In this document: piece after piece, positions 1 to 10,295 of the stretch
Layout of the letters: the number at the start of each line of letters is the position of its first letter
Position numbering within the stretch: position 1 is the first letter of the stretch
Assembly (NCBI GenBank): GCA_934047225.1
Contig: OW204012.1
Location: 2,480,001 to 2,544,000, forward strand
Reading direction: 5' to 3'
Length of the DNA: 64,000 nt
From: Ypsolopha sequella
Taxonomy: Eukaryota > Arthropoda > Insecta > Lepidoptera > Ypsolophidae
Notes under the pieces: generated by a model
What the model was told of the DNA's origin: nothing
The model's input: the letters and a program-made list of their open reading frames with translations, nothing else
The model's database searches: none
Translations under genes and position numbers: made by a program

Positions 1-52
1 GATCGAAGTAGAAACAAAAAGCACACTATTAATTTGTATTAATTTAACCAAT

Positions 53-250
53 GACAAGACAAGACAAGACAAATAGTCTTTATTGTGCACCATTTAAAAT
101 AAAAACTTACAGGAGAAAACAGTTTTAAGGTAGGTAACCAACAATTGCCTGCCTTATCGCTTAAAGCGATATCTTCCAGACTACCTTTGGGTGGAAATTA
201 TGTCAAGAAGAGAGAACGTGAAGGCGGTGTACATAAAAGATAAAGATCAC
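53..250 (-). repeat. Non-LTR retrotransposon 3'-end fragment
   Basis: A simple (acaag)n tract at 53-70 is followed by a stretch with the motif gcttaaagcgatatcttcca and the phrase 'ctttgggtgg'. The same motif pair recurs at about 33075-33125. Such tails are typical of 5'-truncated LINE insertions in moths. With the simple repeat at the left, the inserted copy reads on the minus strand. No coding part remains. Bases 250-580 hold only AT-rich sequence without a recognisable feature. Confidence 0.45.
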
Positions 251-814
251 CAAAGTGATTGTATACTTTATTTCTTGTGTTTTATTTTTGTTCTTATATT
301 TCATTTCAAGCGATCAAAGTATACTTTAAACAGCAGAACATACAAACTTATAAAAAACTAACCTTTTGGGGCGCGGTTTCACTTGCGCGAATGTAATTAA
401 TGACTAAGTAAAAGCTCCTATTACGGAAGAAAATGGCAACATTTCATAGTAACAAAGAAAAATATGCATTTGTAAGCATCAAGACAGACATAAAAAATGT
501 TTTCGCCAAAAATGGAGATTAAATTTTATATTTCTTATGACACTTGTCTTAGTCTTTGTAAAGTCTTAACTACAAAACAATTGTTTTCAATGCAAGTGCT
601 CGTAAAGGCCCACTTTTTAACCGACTTCAAAAAGGAGGCGGTTCTCAATTCGACTGTATGTTTTTTTTTTTTTTTTGGCTTTGTTACTCCATAACTCCGT
701 CATTTCCCAACCGATTTGAATAATTCTTTTTTTGTTTGAAAGAGTATACTTCCAGGTAGGTCCCATTTTGGGTTCTCTCGAAATTGAGGCAATCGCTATG
801 TACTTGGGTGCTGA

Positions 815-1235
815 TTACAAGGTATTACTTGAAAATCGACATTCTTCCATCTGACCTTCGATCCTGGCTTCATCAACATATTCACCATAGAACTCTTCAA
901 CGGATCAGAGCACATAACTCGAGATTGCGGCAATCACTGCGTTAGGGTGCTGATTCAAGGGTATTACTTGGAGATTATCAGAATACCCACCTGACCTTCG
1001 ATCCTGGCTTCATCACCATAGAACTCCTCAACGGATGACAGCACATTACTTTAGATTGCGGCAACCAGTTTGTGTTAGGGTGCTCATTGCAGGGCATTGC
1101 TGAAAATTGCCAGTGTACCCACCTGAATTTCGATCTTGGCTTCATCACCGTAGAACTCTTCGACGGATGACAGCACATAACTCGAGATTGCGGTAATCAT
1201 GTTGTGTTAGGGTGCTGATAGCAGGAAGCTACTCA
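815..1235. repeat. Three diverged tandem units of about 131-140 bp
   Basis: The phrase 'gaccttcgatcctggcttcat' recurs, with changes, at about 853, 993 and 1122. Each is followed by 'agaactc.tc.acggat' and 'gattgcgg.aa'. The units lie inside the insertion that splits R1 copy 1. A short minus-strand open frame here only translates the repeat. Confidence 0.6.
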
Positions 1236-1350
1236 GACATGGCTACTTATACTCACTTGAACTTCGTTTCATATTAACACCACGTTTGCAAGAACTACCT
1301 ATACCTCACAATTTAACCCAGCAACACCAAAAAATGTGAAATAAAATGAA

Positions 1351-1690
1351 CTTTTAACAAAAAAATAGCAACCGACTTCAATAGTAACAGCAGTCATTCA
1401 CTAAAAAGTTAATAATAATTCTATAAAGACCGATGGTACCGAAGCAACACTTTTGCCAACTTCTTTCTTCCTGAAACATTATGTTATCTAGAAGTCGGCG
1501 TATTTCCTACGATATAGCAACATAGAAACCAATATAAGAACGCCGACTTCTAGATAACATAACGTTTCAGGAAGAAAGAAGTCGGCAAAAGTGTTGCTTC
1601 GGTACCATCGGTCTTTATAGAATTATTATTAACTTTTTAGTGAATGACTGCTGTTACTATTGAAGTCGGTTGCTATGTTTTTGTTAAAAG
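1351..1690. repeat. Long palindrome (foldback MITE)
   Basis: The left arm 1351-1500 and right arm 1541-1690 are near-perfect reverse complements, both running from 'cttttaacaaaaa' through 'gcaaccgacttcaatagtaa' to 'gaagtcggcg'. A loop of about 40 bases separates them. It forms the right part of the insertion that splits R1 copy 1. It is non-coding. Confidence 0.85.
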
Positions 1691-2400
1691 TTTATTATGC
1701 ATCAAACCCGAACAGAAAGTCGATTATTTTGCCCTAGGGCTTTATTTTTTTTTTATTATTATTTGTTTACGAGGAGTTGGCTAACCTGCAACTTTTCCTG
1801 TGTACAATAAATGTTATACTTTTTTTTCCACTGTTTAACGGCTCTGGATACAGTCCTTTTGAGCCAACCATAATATAAAAATCACAAGATTATAGTTGTT
1901 TTATTTCCTCACACTATGCATTGAAAAACGTAGTATGATACACGGGCGTAAGAGCAATAAATTACTCGGTTACGTTTAAAACACTCGCTACGCTCCTGTT
2001 TTAAATCGTCCTCGTAATTTATTCCTTTTCGCCGTTGTAGCATAAACTACTATTAGAGCTCATGTCGATCTATTACGAAGGTATGATAAAAGTTGGGGCC
2101 ATATACGGCGGTAATGAGCTCCTAATAAAGAGGGTGAGCTAGTAAAATGTATTGTGGTTCCGTACAAAAAATACATTCTAAAAATAAATGTATTATATAT
2201 ATATATATATTCATAGAAAAAAGCTTGTCTACAGTTTTGATAACACAGCCAAAAATTAAATTAAATTTAGACAAAATTCAGCTTCGGACAGCCCTATGGA
2301 TATTTGGACTTTTGGAGTAAGCACTGCTTGCAACTTTGTTTTCAATGATCTTGTTTTTTTTATTATTGTAAAATGTTTACTTTGTATTAAATATTAGTAT

Positions 2401-5400
2401 ATATAGTGAAGTATAAAAGTGTAGTCAGTTACCTGTACACGAGGTGGTGGGTGCTGCTCTGTCCTGCTCACTGATCACCGTCTCTCCGATGTCACACTGT
2501 ACTACAGGAAGTATGAAAGTGTAGTCAGTTACCTGTACACGAGGTGGCGGGTGCTGCTCTGTCCTGCTCACTGATCACCGTCTCTCCGATGTGGCACTGT
2601 ACTACAGGAAGTATGAAAGTGTAGTCAGTTACCTGTACACGAGGTGGCGGGTGCTGCTCTGTCCTGCTCACTGATCACCGTCTCTCCGATGTCACACTGT
2701 ACTACAGGAAGTATGAAAGTGTAGTCAGTTACCTGTACACGAGGTGGTGGGTGCTGCTCTGTCCTGCTCACTGATCACCGTCTCTCCGATGTCACACTGT
2801 ACTACAGGAAGTATGAAAGTGTAGTCAGTTACCTGTACACGAGGTGGTGGGTGCTGCTCTGTCCTGCTCACTGATCACCGTCTCTCCGATGTCACACTGT
2901 ACTACAGGAAGTATGAAAGTGTAGTCAGTTACCTGTACACGAGGTGGCGGGTGCTGCTCTGTCCTGCTCACTGATCACCGTCTCTCCGATGTTACACTGT
3001 ACTACAGGAAGTATGAAAGAGTAGTCAGTTACCTGTACACGAGGTGGCGGGTGCTGCTCTGTCCTGCTCACTGATCACCGTCTCTCCGATGTCGCACTGT
3101 ACTATAGGAAGTATGAAAGTGTAGTCAGTTACCTGTACACGAGGTGGCGGGTGCTGCTCTGTCCTGCTCACTGATCACCGTCTCTCCGATGTCACACTGT
3201 ACTACAGGAAGTATGAAAGTGTAGTCAGTTACCTGTACACGAGGTGGTGGGTGCTGCTCTGTCCTGCTCACTGATCACCGTCTCTCCGATGTCACACTGT
3301 ACTACAGGAAGTATGAAAGTGTAGTCAGTTACCTGTACACGAGGTGGCGGGTGCTGCTCTGTCCTGCTCACTGATCACCGTCTCTCCGATGTGGCACTGT
3401 ACTACAGGAAGTATGAAAGTGTAGTCAGTTACCTGTACACGAGGTGGCGGGTGCTGCTCTGTCCTGCTCACTGATCACCGTCTCTCCGATGTCACACTGT
3501 ACTACAGGAAGTATGAAAGTGTAGTCAGTTACCTGTACACGAGGTGGTGGGTGCTGCTCTGTCCTGCTCACTGATCACCGTCTCTCCGATGTCACACTGT
3601 ACTACAGGAAGTATGAAAGTGTAGTCAGTTACCTGTACACGAGGTGGTGGGTGCTGCTCTGTCCTGCTCACTGATCACCGTCTCTCCGATGTCACACTGT
3701 ACTACAGGAAGTATGAAAGTGTAGTCAGTTACCTGTACACGAGGTGGCGGGTGCTGCTCTGTCCTGCTCACTGATCACCGTCTCTCCGATGTTACACTGT
3801 ACTACAGGAAGTATGAAAGAGTAGTCAGTTACCTGTACACGAGGTGGCGGGTGCTGCTCTGTCCTGCTCACTGATCACCGTCTCTCCGATGTCGCACTGT
3901 ACTATAGGAAGTATGAAAGTGTAGTCAGTTACCTGTACACGAGGTGGCGGGTGCTGCTCTGTCCTGCTCACTGATCACCGTCTCTCCGATGTCACACTGT
4001 ACTACAGGAAGTATGAAAGTGTAGTCAGTTACCTGTACACGAGGTGGCGGGTGCTGCTCTGTCCTGCTCACTGATCACCGTCTCTCCGATGTGGCACTGT
4101 ACTACAGGAAGTATGAAAGTGTAGTCAGTTACCTGTACACGAGGTGGCGGGTGCTGCTCTGTCCTGCTCACTGATCACCGTCTCTCCGATGTCACACTGT
4201 ACTACAGGAAGTATGAAAGTGTAGTCAGTTACCTGTACACGAGGTGGTGGGTGCTGCTCTGTCCTGCTCACTGATCACCGTCTCTCCGATGTCACACTGT
4301 ACTACAGGAAGTATGAAAGTGTAGTCAGTTACCTGTACACGAGGTGGTGGGTGCTGCTCTGTCCTGCTCACTGATCACCGTCTCTCCGATGTCACACTGT
4401 ACTACAGGAAGTATGAAAGTGTAGTCAGTTACCTGTACACGAGGTGGCGGGTGCTGCTCTGTCCTGCTCACTGATCACCGTCTCTCCGATGTTACACTGT
4501 ACTACAGGAAGTATGAAAGAGTAGTCAGTTACCTGTACACGAGGTGGCGGGTGCTGCTCTGTCCTGCTCACTGATCACCGTCTCTCCGATGTCGCACTGT
4601 ACTATAGGAAGTATGAAAGTGTAGTCAGTTACCTGTACACGAGGTGGCGGGTGCTGCTCTGTCCTGCTCACTGATCACCGTCTCTCCGATGTCACACTGT
4701 ACTACAGGAAGTATGAAAGTGTAGTCAGTTACCTGTACACGAGGTGGCGGGTGCTGCTCTGTCCTGCTCACTGATCACCGTCTCTCCGATGTCACACTGT
4801 ACTACAGGAAGTATGAAAGTGTAGTCAGTTACCTGTACACGAGGTGGCGGGTGCTGCTCTGTCCTGCTCACTGATCACCGTCTCTCCGATGTCACACTGT
4901 ACTATAGGAAGTATGAAAGTATAGTCAGTTACCTGTACACGAGGTGGCGGGTGCTGCTCTGTCCTGCTCACTGATCACCGTCTCTCCGATGTCACACTGT
5001 ACTACAGGAAGTATGAAAGTGTAGTCAGTTACCTGTACACGAGGTGGCGGGTGCTGCTCTGTCCTGCTCACTGATCACCGTCTCTCCGATGTCACACTGT
5101 ACTATAGGAAGTATGAAAGTGTAGTCAGTTACCTGTACACGAGGTGGCGGGTGCTGCTCTGTCCTGCTCACTGATCACCATCTCTCCGATGTCACACTGT
5201 ACTACAGGAAGTATGAAAGTGTAGTCAGTTACCTGTACACGAGGTGGCGGGTGCTGCTCTGTCCTGCTCACTGATCACCGTCTCTCCGATGTCACACTGT
5301 ACTATAGGAAGTATGAAAGTGTAGTCAGTTACCTGTACACGAGGTAGTGGGTGCTACTCTGTCCTGCTCACTGATCACCGTCTCTCCGATGTCGCACTGT

Positions 5401-8293
5401 ACTATAGGAAGTATGAAAGTGTAGTCAGTTACCTGTACACGAGGTGGCGGGTGCTGCTCTGTCCTGCTCACTGATCACCGTCTCTCCGATGTCACACTGT
5501 ACTACAGGAAGTATGAAAGTGTAGTCAGTTACCTGTACACGAGGTGGTGGGTGCTGCTCTGTCCTGCTCACTGATCACCGTCTCTCCGATGTCACACTGT
5601 ACTACAGGAAGTATGAAAGTGTAGTCAGTTACCTGTACACGAGGTGGTGGGTGCTACTCTGTCCTGCTCACTGATCACCGTCTCTCCGATGTCACACTGT
5701 ACTACAGGAAGTATGAAAGTGTAGTCAGTTACCTGTACACGAGGTGGTGGGTGCTACTCTGTCCTGCTCACTGATCACCGTCTCTCCGATGTCGCACTGT
5801 ACTATAGGAAGTATGAAAGTGTAGTCAGTTACCTGTACACGAGGTGGCGGGTGCTGCTCTGTCCTGCTCACTGATCACCGTCTCTCCGATGTCGCACTGT
5901 ACTATAGGAAGTATGAAAGTGTAGTCAGTTACCTGTACACGAGGTGGCGGGTGCTGCTCTGTCCTGCTCACTGATCACCGTCTCTCCGATGTCACACTGT
6001 ACTACAGGAAGTATGAAAGTGTAGTCAGTTACCTGTACACGAGGTGGTGGGTGCTACTCTGTCCTGCTCACTGATCACCGTCTCTCCGATGTCGCACTGT
6101 ACTATAGGAAGTATGAAAGTGTAGTCAGTTACCTGTACACGAGGTGGTGGGTGCTGCTCTGTCCTGCTCACTGATCACCGTCTCTCCGATGTCGCACTGT
6201 ACTATAGGAAGTATGAAAGTGTAGTCAGTTACCTGTACACGAGGTGGCGGGTGCTGCTCTGTCCTGCTCACTGATCACCGTCTCTCCGATGTCGCACTGT
6301 ACTATAGGAAGTATGAAAGTGTAGTCAGTTACCTGTACACGAGGTGGCGGGTGCTGCTCTGTCCTGCTCACTGATCACCGTCTCTCCGATGTCACACTGT
6401 ACTACAGGAAGTATGAAAGTGTAGTCAGTTACCTGTACACGAGGTGGTGGGTGCTACTCTGTCCTGCTCACTGATCACCGTCTCTCCGATGTCGCACTGT
6501 ACTATAGGAAGTATGAAAGTGTAGTCAGTTACCTGTACACGAGGTGGCGGGTGCTGCTCTGTCCTGCTCACTGATCACCGTCTCTCCGATGTCGCACTGT
6601 ACTATAGGAAGTATGAAAGTGTAGTCAGTTACCTGTACACGAGGTGGCGGGTGCTGCTCTGTCCTGCTCACTGATCACCGTCTCTCCGATGTCACACTGT
6701 ACTACAGGAAGTATGAAAGTGTAGTCAGTTACCTGTACACGAGGTGGTGGGTGCTACTCTGTCCTGCTCACTGATCACCGTCTCTCCGATGTCGCACTGT
6801 ACTATAGGAAGTATGAAAGTGTAGTCAGTTACCTGTACACGAGGTGGCGGGTGCTGCTCTGTCCTGCTCACTGATCACCGTCTCTCCGATATCGCACTGT
6901 ACTATAGGAAGTATGAAAGTGTAGTCAGTTACCTGTACACGAGGTGGTGGGTGCTACTCTGTCCTGCTCACTGATCACCGTCTCTCCGATGTCGCACTGT
7001 ACTATAGGAAGTATGAAAGTGTAGTCAGTTACCTGTACACGAGGTGGTGGGTGCTACTCTGTCCTGCTCACTGATCACCGTCTCTCCGATGTCGCACTGT
7101 ACTATAGGAAGTATGAAAGTGTAGTCAGTTACCTGTACACGAGGTGGTGGGTGCTACTCTGTCCTGCTCACTGATCACCGTCTCTCCGATGTCGCACTGT
7201 ACTATAGGAAGTATGAAAGTGTAGTCAGATACCTGTACACGAGGTGGTGGGTGCTACTCTGTCCTGCTCACTGATCACCGTCTCTCCGATGTCGCACTGT
7301 ACTATAGGAAGTATGAAAGTGTAGTCAGTTACCTGTACACGAGGTGGCGGGTGCTGCTCTGTCCTGCTCACTGATCACCGTCTCTCCGATGTCGTACTGT
7401 ACTATAGGAAGTATGAAAGTGTAGTCAGTTACCTGTACACGAGGTGGTGGGTGCTACTCTGTCCTGCTCACTGATCACCGTCTCTCCGATGTCGCACTGT
7501 ACTATAGGAAGTATGAAAGTGTAGTCAGTTACCTGTACACGAGGTGGTGGGTGCTACTCTGTCCTGCTCACTGATCACCGTCTCTCCGATGTCGCACTGT
7601 ACTACAGGAAGTATGAAAGTGTAGTCAGTTACCTGTACACGAGGTGGTGGGTGCTACTCTGTCCTGCTCACTGATCACCGTCTCTCCGATGTCGCACTGT
7701 ACTATAGGAAGTATGAAAGTGTAGTCAGTTACCTGTACACGAGGTGGCGGGTGCTGCTCTGTCCTGCTCACTGATCACCGTCTCTCCGATGTCACACTGT
7801 ACTATAGGAAGTATGAAAGTGTAGTCAGTTACCTGTACACGAGGTGGCGGGTGCTGCTCTGTCCTGCTCACTGATCACCGTCTCTCCGATGTCGCACTGT
7901 ACTATAGGAAGTATGAAAGTGTAGTCAGTTACCTGTACACGAGGTAGTGGGTGCTACTCTGTCCTGCTCACTGATCACCGTCTCTCCGATGTCACACTGT
8001 ACTACAGGAAGTATGAAAGTGTAGTCAGTTACCTGTACACGAGGTGGTGGGTGCTGCTCTGTCCTGCTCACTGATCACCGTCTCTCCGATGTCACACTGT
8101 ACTACAGGAAGTATGAAAGTGTAGTCAGTTACCTGTACACGAGGTGGTGGGTGCTGCTCTGTCCTGCTCACTGATCACCGTCTCTCCGATGTCACACTGT
8201 ACTACAGGAAGTATGAAAGTGTAGTCAGGTACCTGTACACGAGGTGGTGGGTGCTACTCTGTCCTGTCGACTGATCACCGTTTCTCCGATGTC
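2401..8293 (-). repeat. Exon-derived satellite: 59 units of exactly 100 bp
   Basis: Units begin at 2421 and repeat every 100 bases without any indel up to the unit at 8221. A degenerate partial unit lies at 2401-2420. On the minus strand each unit holds a 64-nt segment (unit positions 76 down to 13) that reads DIGETVISEQDRAAPTTSCT. It is preceded by a splice-acceptor-like ctgtagtacag and followed by a donor-like cag|gtaact. The remaining 36 nt is intron sequence. The 64 nt is the 3' part of the exon at 8233-8311 and is homologous to the plus-gene exon at 41151-41250. The array is not coding as a whole: 100 is not a multiple of 3 and stops fall in every frame. Variable sites recur in blocks, which shows higher-order repeat structure. 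Confidence 0.97.
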
Positions 8294-8311
8294 CAAGTAG
8301 TCTTGTGTGTT
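8233..8311 (-). CDS. Exon of minus-strand zinc-finger-type gene (homologue of plus-gene exon 5; satellite founder)
   Basis: The minus-strand acceptor ttattctag lies just before 8311. The 79-nt exon then reads NTQDYLDIGETVISRQDRVA, continues PTTSCT, and ends at 8233 with cag|gtacct. It starts in phase 0 and ends in phase 1, exactly like the homologous plus exon at 41151-41250 (NTQDYMDIGETVI...). The plus exon is 21 nt longer because of an internal duplication. The previous exon of this gene, at 14837-14719, ends in phase 0, so the junction fits. The next 5.9 kb downstream, to the left, is the 100-bp satellite made from this exon plus 36 nt of the following intron. The terminal, presumably zinc-finger, exon is not in the window. 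Whether the gene is still expressed cannot be told. Confidence 0.75.
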
Positions 8312-8761
8312 CTAGAATAAACATTAAGTAGCATTAAAATGACAATTTGTTACAATGTCAGTCCATAATGCAAGCTCCATTTACTCCATTTAATAGAACT
8401 CATCTTCAAATACTTATACTGTGCGCGTTTGGCGATGCGCAGCCGTATCTGTATTTGCTCAAACAAGGCCGTAATACGATCATAATTTAAAGAACCTTGT
8501 TCAAGATAAATCGAAATTCTAGTAGTGGTGAAAAATAAGCCATCAGCGGCCGGCAATGTTAGTATTAAAATCCATATTTGTCGTGTTATTAAGCCGGCAA
8601 TTTCACTATGAAAATCCATAACTTTCCTGTTATTTGAATATGGAATGAGGCTTTGTTACGTTAACTCACTATCAATTTCAATGTCCATTGACGTTTTTTA
8701 ATGTTACTGGCTGAATAAAAATGAAGGCAACGCAAAAAAAACATGGCGCGCGAAACCTGAA
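8312..8761. other. Intronic stretch of the minus gene, no gene seen
   Basis: A short open frame on the minus strand (8619-8350) has no recognisable domain. It overlaps a small duplicated motif (gccggcaat...aaaatccata at about 8551 and 8591). I treat it as intron sequence between the acceptor at 8312 and the transposon that starts at 8762. Confidence 0.4.
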
Positions 8762-8776
8762 AAAGGACATCATTCA

Positions 8777-9205
8777 TTTTGGGCTAAATCTGAAAGTGCC
8801 GGCCAATTAAAAATAATGTTATATTTCGTTAGAATATGTAATTATATTTATTTGTTACTATGAGACCAAAGCGGTAGGGTCATTCTCTGCTTTATTATAT
8901 GAGTTTGAAAAATCTATATTTTTTTCTGGGCTAAATATGAAAGTGCCGGCAAAAACAAATATAATTTTATATTCCATTAGAATATGTAATTAGATTTATT
9001 TGTTACTACAAGACAAAATATGTAGGGTCATTCTCTGCTTTATTATATGACTTCGAAAAATCTATATTTTTTTTGGCTAAGTATGAAAGTGCCGGCCAAA
9101 CAAAAATAACGCTATGTTTCGTTAGAATATGTAATTGTATTTATTTGTTATTATGAGACAAAAGCTGTAGGGTCATTCTTTGCTTTATTCTGTGAGCTCG
9201 AAACC
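8777..9205. repeat. Three subterminal repeats of the DDE_Tnp_4 element (period about 145 bp)
   Basis: The phrase 'gaaagtgccgg', followed by a poorly conserved AT-rich run and 'gtagggtcattct.tgcttta', occurs three times, near 8792, 8938 and 9083. The right terminus carries a single inverted copy near 12525-12620. Such arrays often serve as transposase binding sites; that role is inference here. Confidence 0.8.
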
Positions 9206-9666
9206 GATATTTTATGCTTTTTATAAAGGCGTATGATTGATGGCATAAAATGGATTGTTTTTAGTGTAGAAAAACATAATCACGAGTATGTAATACTATA
9301 ATAAGTCTCTAGAGTATTGCACATTTATAATTGAACTAAAATATTACTTTGAGTAACAAACAAATCAGTGTCTAAAACCCCGTTTCTGCGTAAACAAGGA
9401 TAATTATAGATCGGGTTTGGGTTTTTTTACCTGACGCAATCAGCCTCGCTACAGGTGAGATAGAAATATAAGCGCAACCATAGGAGGGAGCGAGACGCTA
9501 AATCCTCATCTACACGTAATTGTCACACAATTAACGGTGGTAAGTACAAGTAAAAAAAGGAGAAAGGGTTAATTAACATTTAGTTATCCATGGGACTTAT
9601 GTTACATCGGACGGCTATCTCTAAGCACGCGACCTCTGGTTAGGGGACAGTTACTGTTTTTACATC

Positions 9667-9795
9667 ATGGACGAACAATTGTGTATAAGGTGTCGTGAAA
9701 TAATTGGGGGGAGGCGCTGGTACACCTGGGTTTCTCGAGAGCAAGAATTCATCGATATTGCTCAGATTGTTTTAGAAGAATTAATGGAAAATCAA
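9667..9795 (+). CDS. Transposase exon 1 (N-terminal zinc-binding half-site)
   Basis: The ATG at 9667 opens a 43-codon exon beginning MDEQLCIRCREIIGG and ending MENQ before a clear donor, caa|gtaagt. The next exon starts at 10296 after ttgttctag, and the phase (0/0) fits. The exon gives C6-x2-C9. The next exon supplies C51-x2-C54 (ICRAC), so the two exons together build a C2-C2 zinc-binding N-terminus resembling a ZAD. This start was chosen because no earlier in-frame ATG is evident. The exon was found from splice signals, as it is too short to stand out as an open frame. Confidence 0.7.
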
Positions 9796-10295
9796 GTAAG
9801 TATTGACCTACAGTTATTTTTGCACTAAAGAGTGATATATTATATTTTATTGTTAAAACGATGTTGTCGTCATTAATTTTGAACCCTGCATTGCATTTTG
9901 AGTCAGATCAACACTGTTGTTTAATCAGAATGACATTCCTATATGTCTAAATGTAAGGATGCTATGGACTGCCCTGACCAGCTCAACGTGTGCGTAAAAC
10001 TTGCAACAAAAGAAGAACGTGTCTCTTATATGAGTCTACTACAGAGATTCTGCAGAGATGATTCTTGGTTTCTTAAGAACTTGCTCATACTTATACGTAC
10101 ATACAAACACTAAAGTATGAATATTAATGTGTAAGGAACAGAAAGGATTCCGTTATTGGCCTTTGTTTTAGTAGAGTTACCATTTTTCTTACTTGTTTTG
10201 TACAGTGCTGCGCATTTAAGTTTCATTGATAAATAAATAACGTGGCTATGTCTATGAGATAATAATATGATATGTATATTTTTTTGTTGTTCTAG

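Larger units (their letters stand above)
584..2055 (+). repeat. Interspersed repeat family R1, copy 1, split by a later insertion
   Basis: 584-620 and 1697-2055 together match the family also seen at 35769-36115 (+), 37241-37600 (-), 40636-41002 (-) and 44664-45057 (-). The family starts near ttttcaatgcatgtgctcgt and ends near gcataaactactatta. Its last 120 bases form an imperfect palindrome around 'acactcgctacgctc'. Here about 1.08 kb (621-1696) has been inserted after 'cccacttttta'. No protein is encoded. The family type is not recognised; it has internal inverted repeats but no clear terminal inverted repeats. Confidence 0.7.

Noticed and set aside
978..1178. 66-codon minus-strand frame with internal protein repeats
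   Set aside because: It is a translation of the non-coding tandem units at 815-1235.
2401..8293. Possible CRISPR array or a repetitive protein gene
   Set aside because: There are no unique spacers; the whole 100-bp unit repeats. The period is not a multiple of 3 and stops occur in all frames, so there is no long protein.
8350..8619. 89-codon minus-strand frame just upstream of the satellite founder exon
   Set aside because: No domain and no splice fit to the neighbouring exons. It overlaps a small duplicated motif and lies in an intron of the minus gene.
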